A stretch of DNA of 64,000 bases from Prorocentrum cordatum (GCA_963575745.1 CAUYUJ010008147.1:360248-424247), one strand, 5' to 3'. Positions 32,098-45,348 are shown, counted from the stretch's first letter. Numbers and translations: made by a program. The notes: generated from the letters alone by a model not told the origin.

Positions 32098-35093
32098 ATG
32101 GGTGCTCGCAAGAGGTCGGCAGCTGCCGCTGCGGCGCAGGAGCATGAAGATGATGGCATGGGCTCAGGTGGCGAGCAGGTGGCCGCCCAGCCGCGACGGA
32201 GAGCGAAGCTTGACACATCCGACAAGGTCAGTTGCGGCTCGTGCGGGGCGAAGCGCTGCGACCCGAACGTGCAGTGGCCCGAGGCCCCGAATGATGCTGG
32301 TGAGGTTAGGCGAGTTGGGTCTGGGTGCACGTCGTGTTGGGACCCATTCCAGAGAGCCTTCAGCAATGAGACTACATGGACCAAGCATTGCGCCAAGCAG
32401 AAGGGCGACGCCAAGTACAAGAAGCGGGTCGAGAGCGCGAAGGAAATTTCGAAGGATCCAGAGAAGGCCAGTTTCGAGCAGGAGGAGGTCAACATCGTCG
32501 TCGAGCAGGGCTACACTACGATCGGGAACTATGTGTGCATCAAGCCCGAGCAGCTAGAACAACAGGCTGGCGGCGGTGTCACCGTGGGGGAGGCCGACAT
32601 CCTGACCCAGAGGATCTTGGCGCCGCTGACGAAGCAGAAGCTGAGGACCATCTGCGTCGCGCACCCCGAGAGGCCACCCGTGGAGGTGCAGACTTTCACG
32701 ACGGTGAAGTGCCAGAAGGTCGCGTGCACGCTGCCGCGGAGGGCAGCGCTCACAGACGCGCAAGCCCAAGTGGAGATGAAGAAAGCGCTGGCCGAGGTCA
32801 CCAAGCTGTTGCCCGTCCCGCTCCGCGGCCACGTCAAGCCGCCCGGCGTCGAGTCGTTGGTGAACCAGTTGCGGGGGGCCAAATCTGCGCGGGGTGCTGG
32901 CGGATTGCCTCGTGGCAGCAGTGCGGGTGAGGTGTCCGAGGGTCTCGGCGGCCCCACCCTCTGTCTCGCGCGAGCCCCCTTCGAACGCTCTCGGCGCCCC
33001 GCCCCGTGTTTTCCCCACCCCGTCCCCCCGAAGCTAGGGGCGAAGGGCTTGTCATGCGTTGTCCAGGGCGTGGTTCGGGGGCCAGTGGCGTGCAACGTCG
33101 CGTCATGCGACGCCCCCCCCCCCCCCCCGCGCGTTGGCGACATTCAGATGCGTGAGCTCCGCCATTGATTTTGTTTGTGCGCGCTGCCTGCGCGGGCGGG
33201 CGCGTCTGGCGGGGCAGACGTTTCTGTTTGAGCTCCGACGTTTCTGGTGTGGGAGTGGGTCGGGCCTGGATAGATCGAGTTGCGAGGTCGCTCGGGCGGG
33301 GGCTCGCGCGGGCGATGCGAGGGGGGGGGGGGGGGGGGGGAGCTGGAATCCTCGAGGTGGTGCCGCCCGCTGTCGGTGCCACGGGGGCGCTGGGCGACGG
33401 GGCCGCTGGCGGTGCGGTGGCGGCCTGCGGGTCTGACGTCGCGGACAGCCACGCCGACGGGGACAGCAGCGACGAGCAGGGCGCGGCCGCGGAGGTGGCC
33501 TCGAAAGCGGGGCCAGCCGCCAGCGCTGCCCCAACTGCCACTCCCAGCCGCGCGCCATGCCAGCGCGCCCCGCGGAGAGGTGCATCGCGGGGTGTCCCGT
33601 CAGGCCACGGCGGTGCAGCCAGTGCCGTAAGCGTGGGTCGCCGAGGCGGTGGTCAGTTAGTTGTCTCCCCCGCGGCCCATGCCGATAAGTTGCGCCTGGG
33701 CGAGCTCATCCACGACAACCGGGTCTCGCAGATACTGGATGGTTACAAGATGGGCGACCGCGTCTGCGCCCTGCGCCGCTTCACCCCCCAGGGTCGCGGA
33801 GTCGAGATCAACAGGGTCAAGCACTTAGCCAACGTTGACGCGGCGATCGCTCTCCAGAAGGGCATTGCCACGATGACTGCCAAACAGAGGGCGGAGCAGA
33901 TCGAGATCATTGGAAATGACGACGTGCTGGACTCCAGCAGCTTTTTGGACCAACTGATCTGCGAAATCGTGGGGGAGGCTGACTCTGGCGACGATGTTGT
34001 CAGGGCGATCTTGCCGTGGGCGCCTGCGGATACCGACTCCGCAACCACCTTCCAGCTCAAGCGCCCAATGATCAGCTTCCTGCGCATGAGCAACCTTGGT
34101 AAGGTCGTTGCGTGCAGGGAGACCTTCCCCAACGCGTTCCTGGCAGAGGTGGCTGCCAAAGGTGAGGCGTCGGTCAATCTCGTGAGGGAGGTCGCGGAAG
34201 AGTTGCGGACGGAGAGCGGCATTGTCTTAGACGAGAAAGAAAAGCACATCGAGTGGGTCAGTGTCGCTACGGCGCTGCATGTTGCTGCTGAGGCCCTGCT
34301 GGTGATATCGGACACACGCCCCAACGCAGTTGATCAGGTGACTGATAGAGCCAACGTCAGGAAGATGTTGAACGGCACGTTCAGCAAGGATTGGTCACTT
34401 TTCCGCGACAGCTTGATGTCCAATTCCCACTGGGCTCGCTTGACCACCGAATACCTTGACCACGCCCTCAGCGACCTCCAGGTAGGGCCCGGCATAGTCG
34501 CAGCTCTGGCCGTGGTGAGCGTCGGGAGCGACCTTGCAGCAATGGTCAGTGCATCAAGCCGCCTTAAGGGGTGGATCGATCGGAGCCGCACTGGCGCTAT
34601 AGCCGACCTGGAGAAGGCCTTCGCCCAGTGGGTTGTCAATGCCACGTCTGCCGACGCAGCGCCCACGTTCACGTACGAGAGTGTCGGGCAGATCCGCGAG
34701 GTCATGTCCAACCTGATTTCGGCCGCCAAGGTGAAGAAATCGAGCGGCGTCCTGCAGGTGGCTGCATTGACGGCAGCCGAGGAGTCCATGGAGCTGGCCC
34801 AAACGAAGGTCGGCGTCGAGAAGAAGCGCGACTCGCTCCTGGACCGCATGGGGGGTTGCAGCACCACGGAGGCGGGGCATCAATGGGTGCCCCGCGGCCC
34901 GCCACCCTACCCCGCCCCATGGGGCCAACGGTTGGGCCCCTATGGCGTGGTCCCCTGGCCGCTCTGCCTGATGGTCTGGAGCCCCCGCCCAAATGGTTTC
35001 GTCTCGGGGTCGACTTAAGCGCGCCCTTAGGGACGGTGCGCATGAGGAGGAGGATGTGGCGGAGGAGGGACACGAATCGCGGGTGAGGGAAAT

Positions 35094-35127
<34 letters not shown>

Positions 35128-35160
35128 GGAGGTGAGATGAGGAGGAGGGAGATAAGGATG

Positions 35161-35192
<32 letters not shown>

Positions 35193-35300
35193 GAGGGGGA
35201 GAACGGGGAAAAGGGGTGGGGATGAGGAGGGGGAGGGGGAAGAGGGTCGAGGCGACATGCGTAACTTGTGCTTCTTTCGGGCACCCCAGGCCGCCCCCCC

Positions 35301-35335
<35 letters not shown>

Positions 35336-36396
35336 CCCCCCCCCCCCCACCAGGAGGAAGGTGACGTCGAGATTCGCGGCATGTTCGAGCTGAAGACGGC
35401 GCTGAGCGACTTGAATGGAGAGGTGTTCGGTGGCGAGTGAGCGACTTGAATGGAGAGGTGTTCGGTGGCGAGTCCAACGCGACGCTATTCGAGGATTGTT
35501 TGGTTGCCCTGGCAAACCTGATCATGGCCGCCCCCCCTGAGGCCCTCGACGCTGAGGACGCCGCCAAGATCTCGCAGCAAGTCGAGACAGCGATGCTCTG
35601 CGCCAGCGTCGTGCACTCCGACTCCCGCACCGCAATGCTGAACACCACGTCGAAGCTCCTTGCCCGCTACAAGCTGTGCTGCAACGTGGCCGCGAATATG
35701 CTCTCCCTGACGGACATTGGCGACGTCGGCCAGCAGGTGGCGTCTGGGGAGCGGGGCCGCGAGCGATGGTCTGTCTTGAGCGCGAGCCTGAAGCAACTGG
35801 ACACGCCACCGCCAGATTGCGAAGAGATCGGGCTCGTCGATGGCGTGCCAACGGTCGCTGAGATCAACGACTTGTGCGCTCGCCAGGTGCAGGGCGCTCG
35901 GGGTGCGATCTCGGCGTTTGTCGACGAGATCGGTGGCGCCATCGAGACCGACGTCAAGAAGATCCAGGAGTTGATCGCGCGGCTGCGCGGCGGCATGGAC
36001 GACGGCACGAGCTGGAAGGACGGTCTGACCGACGGCGACAGCTACGACGAGGTGCACACCCACGCGAAGGCCACCCTCTTCAAGGGCAAGAACGGCAAGC
36101 TGCTGAACAAGGCGCTGGGCGACTACAAGTGTGCGACCGACGAGGCTCGCAAGCATGGCCGGAAGTTCAACGTCATGGACCGCGTGAACGACCTGACGGA
36201 GCCCTTCAAAGCGACGGTCGCGGAGGCAAGCACCACGATCAGCGAGGCGGCGCTGATGCAGCTGATGCGCAAGAAGCCAGATGAGCGCCGCGACGCCGTC
36301 GCTCGGGAGTTGGGCGCGGTCGCCGACCGCGGAGTGTCCGCCGCCAAGCTGCTGGCCCAGATCTACGAGAAGGCGGTGGGGACCAAGGCTGCCTGA
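32098..36396 (+). CDS. Three-exon gene for a large Cys-motif protein of unknown function
   Basis: The best exon structure is 32098-32926, 33343-34854 and 35361-36396. Both introns are GT-AG with matching phase. If one copy of a 35-bp duplication in exon 3 is not counted, the total is 3,342 nt, exactly 1,114 codons with the TGA stop. The ATG has a GCC-ATG-G context. The N-terminus is basic and Ala-rich. Cys46, 49, 54, 77 and 80 (C-x2-C-x4-C ... C-x2-C), with His97 and Cys98, form a likely zinc-binding module. A central region after about residue 375 is mostly helical (for example QRAEQIEIIGNDDVLDSSSF), and the C-terminal part from exon 3 is also helical and charged. Residues about 280-370 are low-complexity Ala/Gly. 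I do not recognise the family. Sustained coding character over more than 1,000 codons and clean splice phases make this the best-supported gene in the window. Confidence 0.8.
32927..33342 (+). other. Predicted intron 1, phase 1, with a C-run and a G-run
   Basis: The donor is GCGG|GTGAGG and the acceptor is GGGAG|CTGGA. It contains 16 consecutive C (33113-33128) and 20 consecutive G (33321-33340) ending directly at the acceptor. The runs are complementary and could pair in the transcript. Confidence 0.6.
34855..35360 (+). other. Predicted intron 2, phase 1, with long G-runs then a C-run
   Basis: The donor is TGGGG|GTTGCA and the acceptor is GGAAG|GTGACG, and the joined frame is open. The intron holds G-runs of 32 (35094-35125) and 24 (35167-35190) and a C-run of 31 followed by 15 more (35302-35348). 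A slightly different acceptor at 35353 is possible with another donor. Confidence 0.6.
35403..35472 (+). repeat. Perfect 35-bp tandem duplication in the last exon
   Basis: Copies are 35403-35437 and 35438-35472, identical, starting TGAGCGACTTGAATGGAGAG and ending GTTCGGTGGCGAG. The second copy places TGA in frame at 35438-35440. Removing 35 bp restores the frame exactly. The unit contains AG|GT, so a 35-nt GT-AG segment (35422-35456) could in principle be spliced out with the same result. Confidence 0.95.
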
Positions 36397-37122
36397 AAAC
36401 AGTCCAGGCCGACCCTGGCCCGCGGCAGAAGCCACCCTGCCGCCAGGGCAGGCCACGAACAATCATCATCGCATCCATCTGTATCATTCATCCTACAACG
36501 TATCATGCATCTCCATTCGGTCATCTGTCATCTAACCATATTTCCCCTCCTACTCTTCCGCCTCGCTACTTTATGTTCCTCTCCTCCTCCTCTCCCTCTC
36601 GCTCTCTCGCATTCGCCCTTTCACTATATCCTCCCTTACCTTCTCCTCCTGCGTGCATATCCCTCCCTCCCTCTCCCCCTCTTCCTTGTCCGACTCGCCT
36701 CCCACGCGCAATTGTCAGTTGAAGCTCGGGTCACGTAGGCAAAGGCGGTTTCTGGATGTGATCTGGTTTGCGCGAGCCCATGCGTGAACGCAGTGCCCAT
36801 TTTGGTGCTGCGTCGGTCTCGACGTGGATCTCCCAAGAGGTCAGGGCATCAGAAACGATCTGAAAGCGTCGTCGCGCACGGGGCCCCAAACAGTGGCATG
36901 ATCAAGTTGTTTCGGCCCTCGTGTGTCCCAAAATCGAGCCCATCAGGGTTTTCTCGGTACCTGGGCGGCCCGAAAAACATGCCATCAAAACTAGACGTCG
37001 CCGGGGCCATCAAAACCCATGAAAGCAACATGGCCTCCTTACGCATGCCCGAAATCCTCAACTCAAACGGCTCCGAAGACGCCCTACGAAGGCCCCGGGA
37101 TTCGCCTCGAGAGGGCACCAGG
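36397..37122. other. 3' flank of the gene; dispersed repeat D copy 2 at 37006-37066
   Basis: CT-rich DNA (36540-36700) follows the stop codon. Positions 37006-37066 match 14783-14842 in inverse orientation. I see no further coding sequence. Confidence 0.5.
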
Positions 37123-37178
37123 AGGCCAAGCTGTTTCATTCCTTAGGGGGAGGCCAAGCTGTTTCATTCCTTAGGGGG
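37123..37178 (+). repeat. Perfect 28-bp tandem duplication
   Basis: AGGCCAAGCTGTTTCATTCC followed by TTAGGGGG occurs at 37123-37150 and again at 37151-37178 without a difference. This indicates a recent duplication or an assembly artefact. Confidence 0.95.
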
Positions 37179-37329
37179 AACGTGCATTATCAGCGTATTC
37201 ACACTTGGAGTTTCAACAGTGTCCAAGACGGCCTAAGCGGCCCCGAACTGGACAATTGCTCATATCCTGAAAATTGGAAGCCCGAAATTGTGGCATCCTT
37301 GGTTTGGGCACTGCTTCCACGACAGTGTT

Positions 37330-37700
37330 CAAGAGTCTCCGTCTCCAACACAACAGCCAGTATTCAAGAGACTCCCTCCCCAAACTGAACATCATAACTG
37401 CCTTCTACTCCACTCCCACCGTCTACAACACAACACCCACTACGTATCCAGCTTTCGTATCCAACTCAACACCAGCTACTCAACAGGCTCCTCCCCAAGG
37501 TGAACTTGAACATCACATTATACTCCATCCCCTCCGTCTACAACACAACACCCAATGCTCAACAGCCGCCGTTTCCAACGCAACGCTCAAAACCCAACAA
37601 GCTCCCTCCCCGAGCTGAACTTTCAACTAACCTTCTACTCCACGCCCTCCGTCTACTACACAACACCCAGCACTCAACAGCTTCAGTCTCCGACACACGA
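37330..37700 (+). repeat. About 115-bp tandem repeat, three copies
   Basis: Landmarks CTCC(C)TCCCCAA..TGAAC start at 37371, 37489 and 37601, each followed by TTCTACTCCA and CGTCTACAACACAACACCCA-type words. Divergence is moderate. Confidence 0.8.
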
Positions 37701-38027
37701 GCCAACCCACTCCGAAACCTCTGCGTCCACGGCCAGCGCACGCACCTGAACCGCTCCTTTCCTCTTTGTCATCTTCCAAGAGGAAGAGGGGCTTCGTGGT
37801 GCGCGCGGAGACGAGACCCATACTATATATATCGCAGGAGCAGGACGAGGATAGCACTGATGATCATCGGGCCAGCAGACAAGGCACCCTGTCGCTTTCT
37901 CTGGTGCTCGGGGGAGGGGGAGGGTCGCGTGGGGTCGGCAACGTGTGTAGATCTGCGGCGCGCGGGAGGGGGTGTTCATACATATAGTACGTGTAGGTAT
38001 ACAAACATGTAGATGGATCGATGTCGA
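37701..38027. other. No supported gene
   Basis: A mixed-composition spacer between two repeat arrays. Confidence 0.4.
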
Positions 38028-39015
<988 letters not shown>

Positions 39016-39402
39016 GAAAGCCATGGAGGTTAAGGGATGGACAGAGAGAGCGCGGGGCGCGCCCAGTACGCTTCCGCTGGGCTGGACGAGGTTCAGGCGA
39101 GCGGTCCTGCCCTGCGGCGCTAGCATTGGCAGCGATTGCGCTATCGGCATAGACAGCAGCAGCAGTGACAGGAGGAAGATGACTGGAGACTGGAGATTAC
39201 CTCAATCCAATCCGAGGATTGCCCAGCGCGACGGCCGCGGCGCATCTGACGGGAGGGTCGTCCACTCCAGTCAGCGGCAGGTGAGCAGCACGAGGAGGAG
39301 GAGGCGGAGGAGGAGGAGAGGAGGAGGAGGAGGAGGAGGAACAGAACCAGCACTGGTATGATGCTGCTGCCGCTGATGGTGAATCCTCGTTTTGAACGAG
39401 TG
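39016..39402. other. Spacer with GGA array (39290-39340), no supported gene
   Basis: The DNA is mixed, then becomes a short GGA/GAG array that directly precedes dispersed family B copy 2. Confidence 0.4.
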
Positions 39403-39562
39403 ATTATTGTTGATCCCCTTTCCGGCGACCATTGCATTTTTCAATTCAAGTGTTCCTCCCGGGGCTCACACCCGGTTTTTTATCAGGGAACGTGTGGTGT
39501 CACTGAATTGCGTTGTTGACTCCCGGTTTGCAGCAACAGCGGCTCCCGCCTGATACTTCGCA
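39403..39562 (+). repeat. Dispersed repeat family B, copy 2
   Basis: This copy is homologous to 9325-9482, with the same internal order and the same GGCTCCCGCCTGA continuation. Here the following minisatellite is reduced to about two degenerate units (to about 39620). Confidence 0.7.
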
Positions 39563-40434
39563 CTGTGTGCTTCACCTCCCGAGTCGTGCTCTCGCGCGGG
39601 ACATCATCATAATTCTAAATGCTTCGCGTAACCCCACCAACTGACGACTCCGCACAGGGTGCCATGTGAATGGGTCCGCCGCTTTCTAGGCCTCCTGTGC
39701 TCCGCTCCGCCTCTTTCTCTTTTCCTCCGTGCTGCGCCCCTTGTGGCTGCTAGGGTACAGGTTCAGCGTCCGTTACTGCTCCGTTGGCCTGTGCAGTGCC
39801 TGCGGTGGTCCGTCCGTGGTCCGTGGTCCGCTGGCATCTGCCCAGTGGTCCGCGCGTCCGTGGTGCTCCGTCCGTGGTCCGCTGGCATCTGCCCAGTGGT
39901 CCCTGCGTGCCTTCCGCCTCCGGCGGCGGGCCGCGTAGCTTCCGCCTGCGCCCTCTGCCGCTCTGCCCTCTGTCCCATTGGCCACTGGTCGGGTGCCCCA
40001 CCTGTGGGCCTGGCTTGTGCCCGTTTGTTGTCCATCCGTGGCAGCTTCTCTTCCGCTGGCCTTCGCCCAGTGGTCTTTGCATGGTAATCATCTGGCTCTG
40101 CGCCCCATTGCCTCATTCCGCCCTCTGGACTTCTCCTTGCGGGCCGCAAGTAAAACAAAATAGCCCCACCAGCCCACCCAGAAACGATGCCCAGAGAAAT
40201 TGCCTCGATCAGGGAAGTGGGCAGCGCACAGAGGAAGGGTCCCCCAGTGGAGGCCTCTTGGAGCATCTTGGGGACCTCTTGGCGGTCCCGGACGCCTCTT
40301 AGAGCGTCTGGGGTGCACGCAACGCCCCGCCCAGAAGCCGTCTCGCTCACTCCCACCCGCCCTGCCAACACATACGTAGCGCCCGATTCTGGCCCGAGCC
40401 TCAGCATATTCAGCAGTCGTCTTTGGATGGGCAG
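39563..40434. repeat. Short tandem duplication (about 39810-39905), otherwise no supported gene
   Basis: GTCCGTGGTCCGCTGGCATC, then TGCCCAGTGGTCC, occurs twice about 50 bp apart. Around 40250-40300 there is a short 11-bp GGCC-type stretch. No convincing coding frame. Confidence 0.5.
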
Positions 40435-40800
40435 CTACTGGGGGCCAATCCGCCGCCGCCGCCGACGCCTCCGCCCCCGCCGCCGCCGCCGCCGCCGCTG
40501 CCCGCCGCCGCTGCCCGCCGCCGCGCCGGCGCCGCCGCCGCCGTCGCCGCCGCCGTCGCCGCGCCGCCCGCCGCCGCCGCCGCTCCCCGAAGGGGAAGAA
40601 AGGGGGTTGGAAAGACGGGGGTGGGAAGAGAGGAAGGAAATCGAGTATCGAGGGTCTGCCTGGGGCCTCCAGAGACCTCTCAAGACTTCTCGAGGCTCCT
40701 GGGACCTCCTGGGGGGGGGGGGCAGAGGAGGAGGAGGAGGAGGAAGAGGAAGTGGATGGGGATGAAAGACACGATCCGCAACAGGGAGGTGCAGGCATGA
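40435..40800 (+). repeat. (CCG)n array, then purine-rich DNA
   Basis: CCG and CGC triplets with GCC variants occupy 40445-40590. Poly-Pro, poly-Ala and poly-Arg frames are artefacts. Purine-rich DNA with a GGAGGA array (40725-40755) follows. Confidence 0.8.
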
Positions 40801-40890
40801 GGAAAGACCAGGGAAGAAGGAGCAGGTAATGGTGTAGGGTGATTCGGATTCAGGTTCGGAACGATCCATATCTCCGACGATGAGTTTTTC

Positions 40891-41148
40891 TCAATCTTGG
40901 CGTTTTTCTTTGATTTTGGCTTTGGTGCTCGCTATCGGGTCCCAGGACAACCCAGCGTCGATCTGGGACGCGCAGTTGCCCCCGGGGTAGGGGTCGGGAT
41001 TGCTGGGGCTGTTGATTGAAAAACACATCGGGTGACCTTTGGGATTTCGAAGCAATATCTTTGCTAACGCACTGCCGGTGGCCTCCACGAAGACGAAGAC
41101 CCACGACGGTGAACAATTATTCTTGAACAGCCGTTGGCGGTCTGTCAC
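40891..41148 (-). CDS. Possible exon of unknown protein
   Basis: One minus frame from 41148 to a stop at 40891 reads like an ordinary soluble protein segment (WVFVFVEATGSALAKILLRN, then PYPGGNCASQIDAGLSWDP), with balanced composition and no repeat. An in-frame stop lies a few codons upstream, so if coding it begins at a splice acceptor or near 41148. I recognise no family. Confidence 0.35.
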   Translation of the reverse strand: MTDRQRLFKNNCSPSWVFVFVEATGSALAKILLRNPKGHPMCFSINSPSNPDPYPGGNCASQIDAGLSWDPIASTKAKIKEKRQD

Positions 41149-41790
41149 CCGAAAGCCAGATCATACCCCTTAGAAACCTTCCTGTAACCGTGGCTTCACA
41201 CTCCAGTTACGGTCAATCCAGAATACGCTTTAGTGATTCTTATTTTCGACGCATGGCTAATGCATCGACAGCTGCCCAATCCCAGCCCAAACAGGATGAG
41301 TAATGTTGTCAAGAGGGACACCGAGGCGACTGATTTTCACACGGGCTCCGATTTGCCGCTCCTGCCCACCGTGTGGGATTGATACCGATCAAGAAGAGCA
41401 GGAAATAACAAGTCAGCCCAGATAATACACTCAGCAATGCTGCACAAATGGTTTACATGCAGGCATCGCCTTGGACACCTTCGCCGAGCACGAGCGTTTT
41501 GAACAGCTCATGACGGTCAACGTATGCTGGGCAACAACAATTGAAGGACCACATTGCCTAACGGCATGAACAATACCGCATGGCCGGCGCGCAATTTGAC
41601 ATTGAACAGAGCTCGAATATGCGCAATAACGAGCTTTCGAACTATTGGCTGTGCCAGGGCTCCCAGGAGTAGTTTGCTCTGCACTGAACTTGCAGTGCTT
41701 TCGCAGCCAGTACCAACTGCCTACTGGAAGCAGGTAGCCTGCATCTCCTTTCCTCACCTCGTAGTGGAGGACAGAGGATGGCAGAGGCTA
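41149..41790. other. No firmly supported gene
   Basis: The composition is unusually balanced (near 50% GC) and non-repetitive. A minus frame at 41431-41757 is open and Cys/Ser-rich, but has no feature I can defend. Confidence 0.4.
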
Positions 41791-41849
41791 CTGAGGATGA
41801 TGATGATGCTGATGCTGCTGCTGATGATGATGATGTTGATGATGATGAC

Positions 41850-41895
<46 letters not shown>

Positions 41896-42144
41896 CTGAC
41901 GACGATGATGATGATTATGTCGAGGAGGAGGGGGGGAGGACGAGGGGGACGAGGACGAATATGACGTTACGCAGGGTTTACGCTGCGGGGGATGATGGAA
42001 GATGGTGAGGATGACAGAGGCCCTAGGAGGGGAAGGCGGCGGGTGCGGAGGAGGAATAGGACGATGAGGATCGATGAGGGTGATAATGAGGATAATGATG
42101 ATGATAATGATGATGATAACAAGGATAATGACGATGATAATGAC

Positions 42145-42208
<64 letters not shown>

Positions 42209-42470
42209 CTGATGACAATGATTATGCTGGTGGTAGTGGTTGTGGTGATGATGCTGCTGCTGATGACGAGTGTGGTCGTGTTGATATTGATGAAGCTGCT
42301 CATGATGATGCTGCTGATGGTGATGATTAGGATGCTAACGATGTTGGCGATAACGATGATGCTCATCATGATGATTCTACCGACGATGATGACCATAATT
42401 ATGACGATGACTATGGTGATCATGCTGATGCTTATGCTGATGATGCTGATGCTGACGACGACGGCGATGA

Positions 42471-42540
<70 letters not shown>

Positions 42541-42735
42541 CGATGCTGATGATTCTGATGGTGATGCTGATCATGATGATGCTGACGATGCTGTCCATGC
42601 CGATGCTGCTGCTGCTGATGGTGATGGCGATGGCGATGGTGTTGGTTGTGGTGACGATATTGACGATGATGATACGGCTGATGCTGATGCTGATGCTGCC
42701 GTTACTGCGATGATTATGCTGCTTATAATGGTGCT

Positions 42736-42766
<31 letters not shown>

Positions 42767-42863
42767 CTAATGATGATGATGCTGCTGATGCGGATGATGA
42801 TGATGCTGATGATAATGCTGATGATGATGATGCTGATGATGATGATGATGCTGATGATGATGC

Positions 42864-42894
<31 letters not shown>

Positions 42895-42951
42895 GATGAT
42901 GGTAGTGGGGGTGATGCTGATGATGTTGATGATGATGATGCGGATGATGAC

Positions 42952-42982
<31 letters not shown>

Positions 42983-43159
42983 ATGCTGATGCTGGTGATG
43001 CTGATGGTGATGCTGATGCTGATGATGCTCCTGCTGATTCTGCTGTTGCGGATGATGATTCTGATGGTGATATCAAGGATGATGATGTTGATGTTGCTGA
43101 TGCTCTTGATGCCGATTATTACGAGGATGCTGATGCTGTTGATGATGATAATGATGATA

Positions 43160-43193
<34 letters not shown>

Positions 43194-43445
43194 GGATGCT
43201 GATGATAATGATGCTGATGATGCTGATGATGATGCCGATGACTATGGCGATGTCGATGACGATGACAATTCCAACGATGACGATGATGATGCTCATTCTG
43301 CTGATGCTGCTGAGGATACTGATTATGATGATGCTGATGTTGATGCTGATGATGATGATGATGTTGATGATGATGGTGCTGATGCTGATGCTGATGATGA
43401 CGATGTTGATGATGCTGATGCTGATGCTGATGCTTATGATAATGC

Positions 43446-43489
<44 letters not shown>

Positions 43490-43704
43490 ACGATCATGAT
43501 GATGGTGATGGTGCTGATGTTGATGCTGATGCTGATTCTGTTGTTGTGGATGATGATGGTGACGATGATGGTGATGTTGATGATTCTGTTGATGTTGATG
43601 CAGTTGTTGATGACGAGTATGATGATTATGATGAAGAACATGATGAGGATTATGACGATGATGATTGATGATGGTGATGATGATGATGATGATGATGGTG
43701 GTGG

Positions 43705-43761
<57 letters not shown>

Positions 43762-43833
43762 CGATGCTAATGACGACGATGATGACGATGATGGTGATGC
43801 TAATGACGACGATGATGACGATGATGGTGATGC

Positions 43834-43872
<39 letters not shown>

Positions 43873-44060
43873 GGAGGAGGAGGAGGAGGAGGAGGAGGAG
43901 GAGGAGGATAGGGGAGGAGCAGGAGGAGCAGGAGGAGGAGGAGGAGGAGGAGGAGGAGGCGGAGGAGGCGGAGGAGCAGGAGGAGGTCGAGGAGGAGGGG
44001 GAGGAGGAGGAGAGGGAGGAGGAGGAGGAGGATGGCTGATGATGACTACGGTGACGACGA
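41791..44060 (+). repeat. (GAT)n megasatellite passing into (GAG)n
   Basis: GAT triplets with GCT, GAC and GGT variants cover nearly all of 41795-43870, then switch to GAG/GGA triplets (43868-44035). GAT read in its open frames gives poly-Asp or poly-Met on plus and poly-Ile, Ser or His on minus, so very long frames are artefacts. A short non-repeat stretch lies at 41930-42060. Confidence 0.95.
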
Positions 44061-45348
44061 CGAGGAGGAGGAGGAGGAGGAGGAGGAGGAGGAGCGAGAA
44101 GCAGGTGCAGCAAGGGGATGCAGGGGCCAAGAGGTCGCGGCGTCTGCAGGGGGGGTGGGCGGCAGGGAGGCGCGGCCGCCCGAACTTCCCTCCCCCCCCA
44201 GGGCACGGAGAGCCTCATGGCGAACCTGCTGTGCCTCGCCCCGAGGTGCGCCCAGCTTGGAGCTGGCTGGGGGGCCGAGGCGGCCCAGAAATCGTTCCGG
44301 CCAGCCGAAGGGGCGGAGAAAGGGGCCCCTCATCGCTGGGGCTGGGCGCGGCTCGAAGCCTTCTCAGTTCTGATCACGGGAGGGATCAGGGGACATGTTT
44401 TGAGCGGATTTGCTTTTGCCCCCTCCCCCCTCTTGACCGATTCTCTCGGTCCCCATCCAGCTCAGACCCCTCGGCCGCCTCGAACGCCCAGCCTCTTTCT
44501 CCTCTTCCTTTTCTCTTCTCTGCTCTCCTCCTCCACCCACCAGATTCGGGATCATGTTTTTCTGGCCACGTTGGCAGGCCGTGGGCCTGTGCTTTTTGCG
44601 TTTCGCCGCTTGCTGGTCGCACCGTGGTTGAACGCGGGCCTCACTTTGATCGTTGCTAGGAGGTATCGCCCACAGATGTACACCAACTGCGCAGGCTGTT
44701 CTTTCGCCATGGAGGTTGATTGCATTATTGTTTCGGCGGTGGGTCGCAAGGTGTGTCAAGTCACGCGATGGTAGCAGGTCGTCTGCTCAGCGTCATTTGG
44801 GCGCGCGCAGTTGTATGCGTAAAAGACATTAATCATGGGGTGTAGTTCGGCTAGCGTGTAGACAATTTTTGGGGGGTCGGTCGTTCTTATGCACCGCCCC
44901 CAGGTGGCAATAGAGTGCCTGGTAGCAGTTCTTCTCGACCAACTGTGGCCACCATCTGGGCGCATGACCACGTGACAAGTACTTTTCGTGTGGGGCAGGC
45001 ACGCAGTGGCGGCCCCTGTCGGGAGGGGGGGTCGCGCGAGTGTTGTCCGCCTGGTGATGGTGGATAGGTGTGGGCCCCGCAAACAATGCGCTGAGAACAG
45101 TCCCATCAGGGAGCAGGAAGCCCTGGCCAGACTCCGGAGGAGGGCCAGTCGAGACAGCGGCGGCCCTTCCGTGCGTTTTGCCAATTTTCTTCTGGCCTCC
45201 CGGAGGCTGGACCCGCCTCGAACAACACCTGGTCAGGACGGACGCCATGAGAGGTCCGGGGACTGATTCTGAGCGGATTTGGGCCTGGCGGGAGAGTTGC
45301 CGTTGTCTCAATGGATTCTCCTCCGACAGACAACACAAGAGGGAGTGT
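44061..45348. other. No supported gene
   Basis: A GAG array ends at about 44095. Mixed DNA follows, with TTTGAGCGGATTTG-type words near 44400 and 45270. I can defend no frame. Confidence 0.4.

Noticed and set aside
42074-44659. Open frame of more than 800 codons on the plus strand
   Set aside because: It is a (GAT)n and (GAG)n array read as Met, Asp, Arg and Glu. There are no protein-like segments and the frame exists only because ATG and GAT have no stop.
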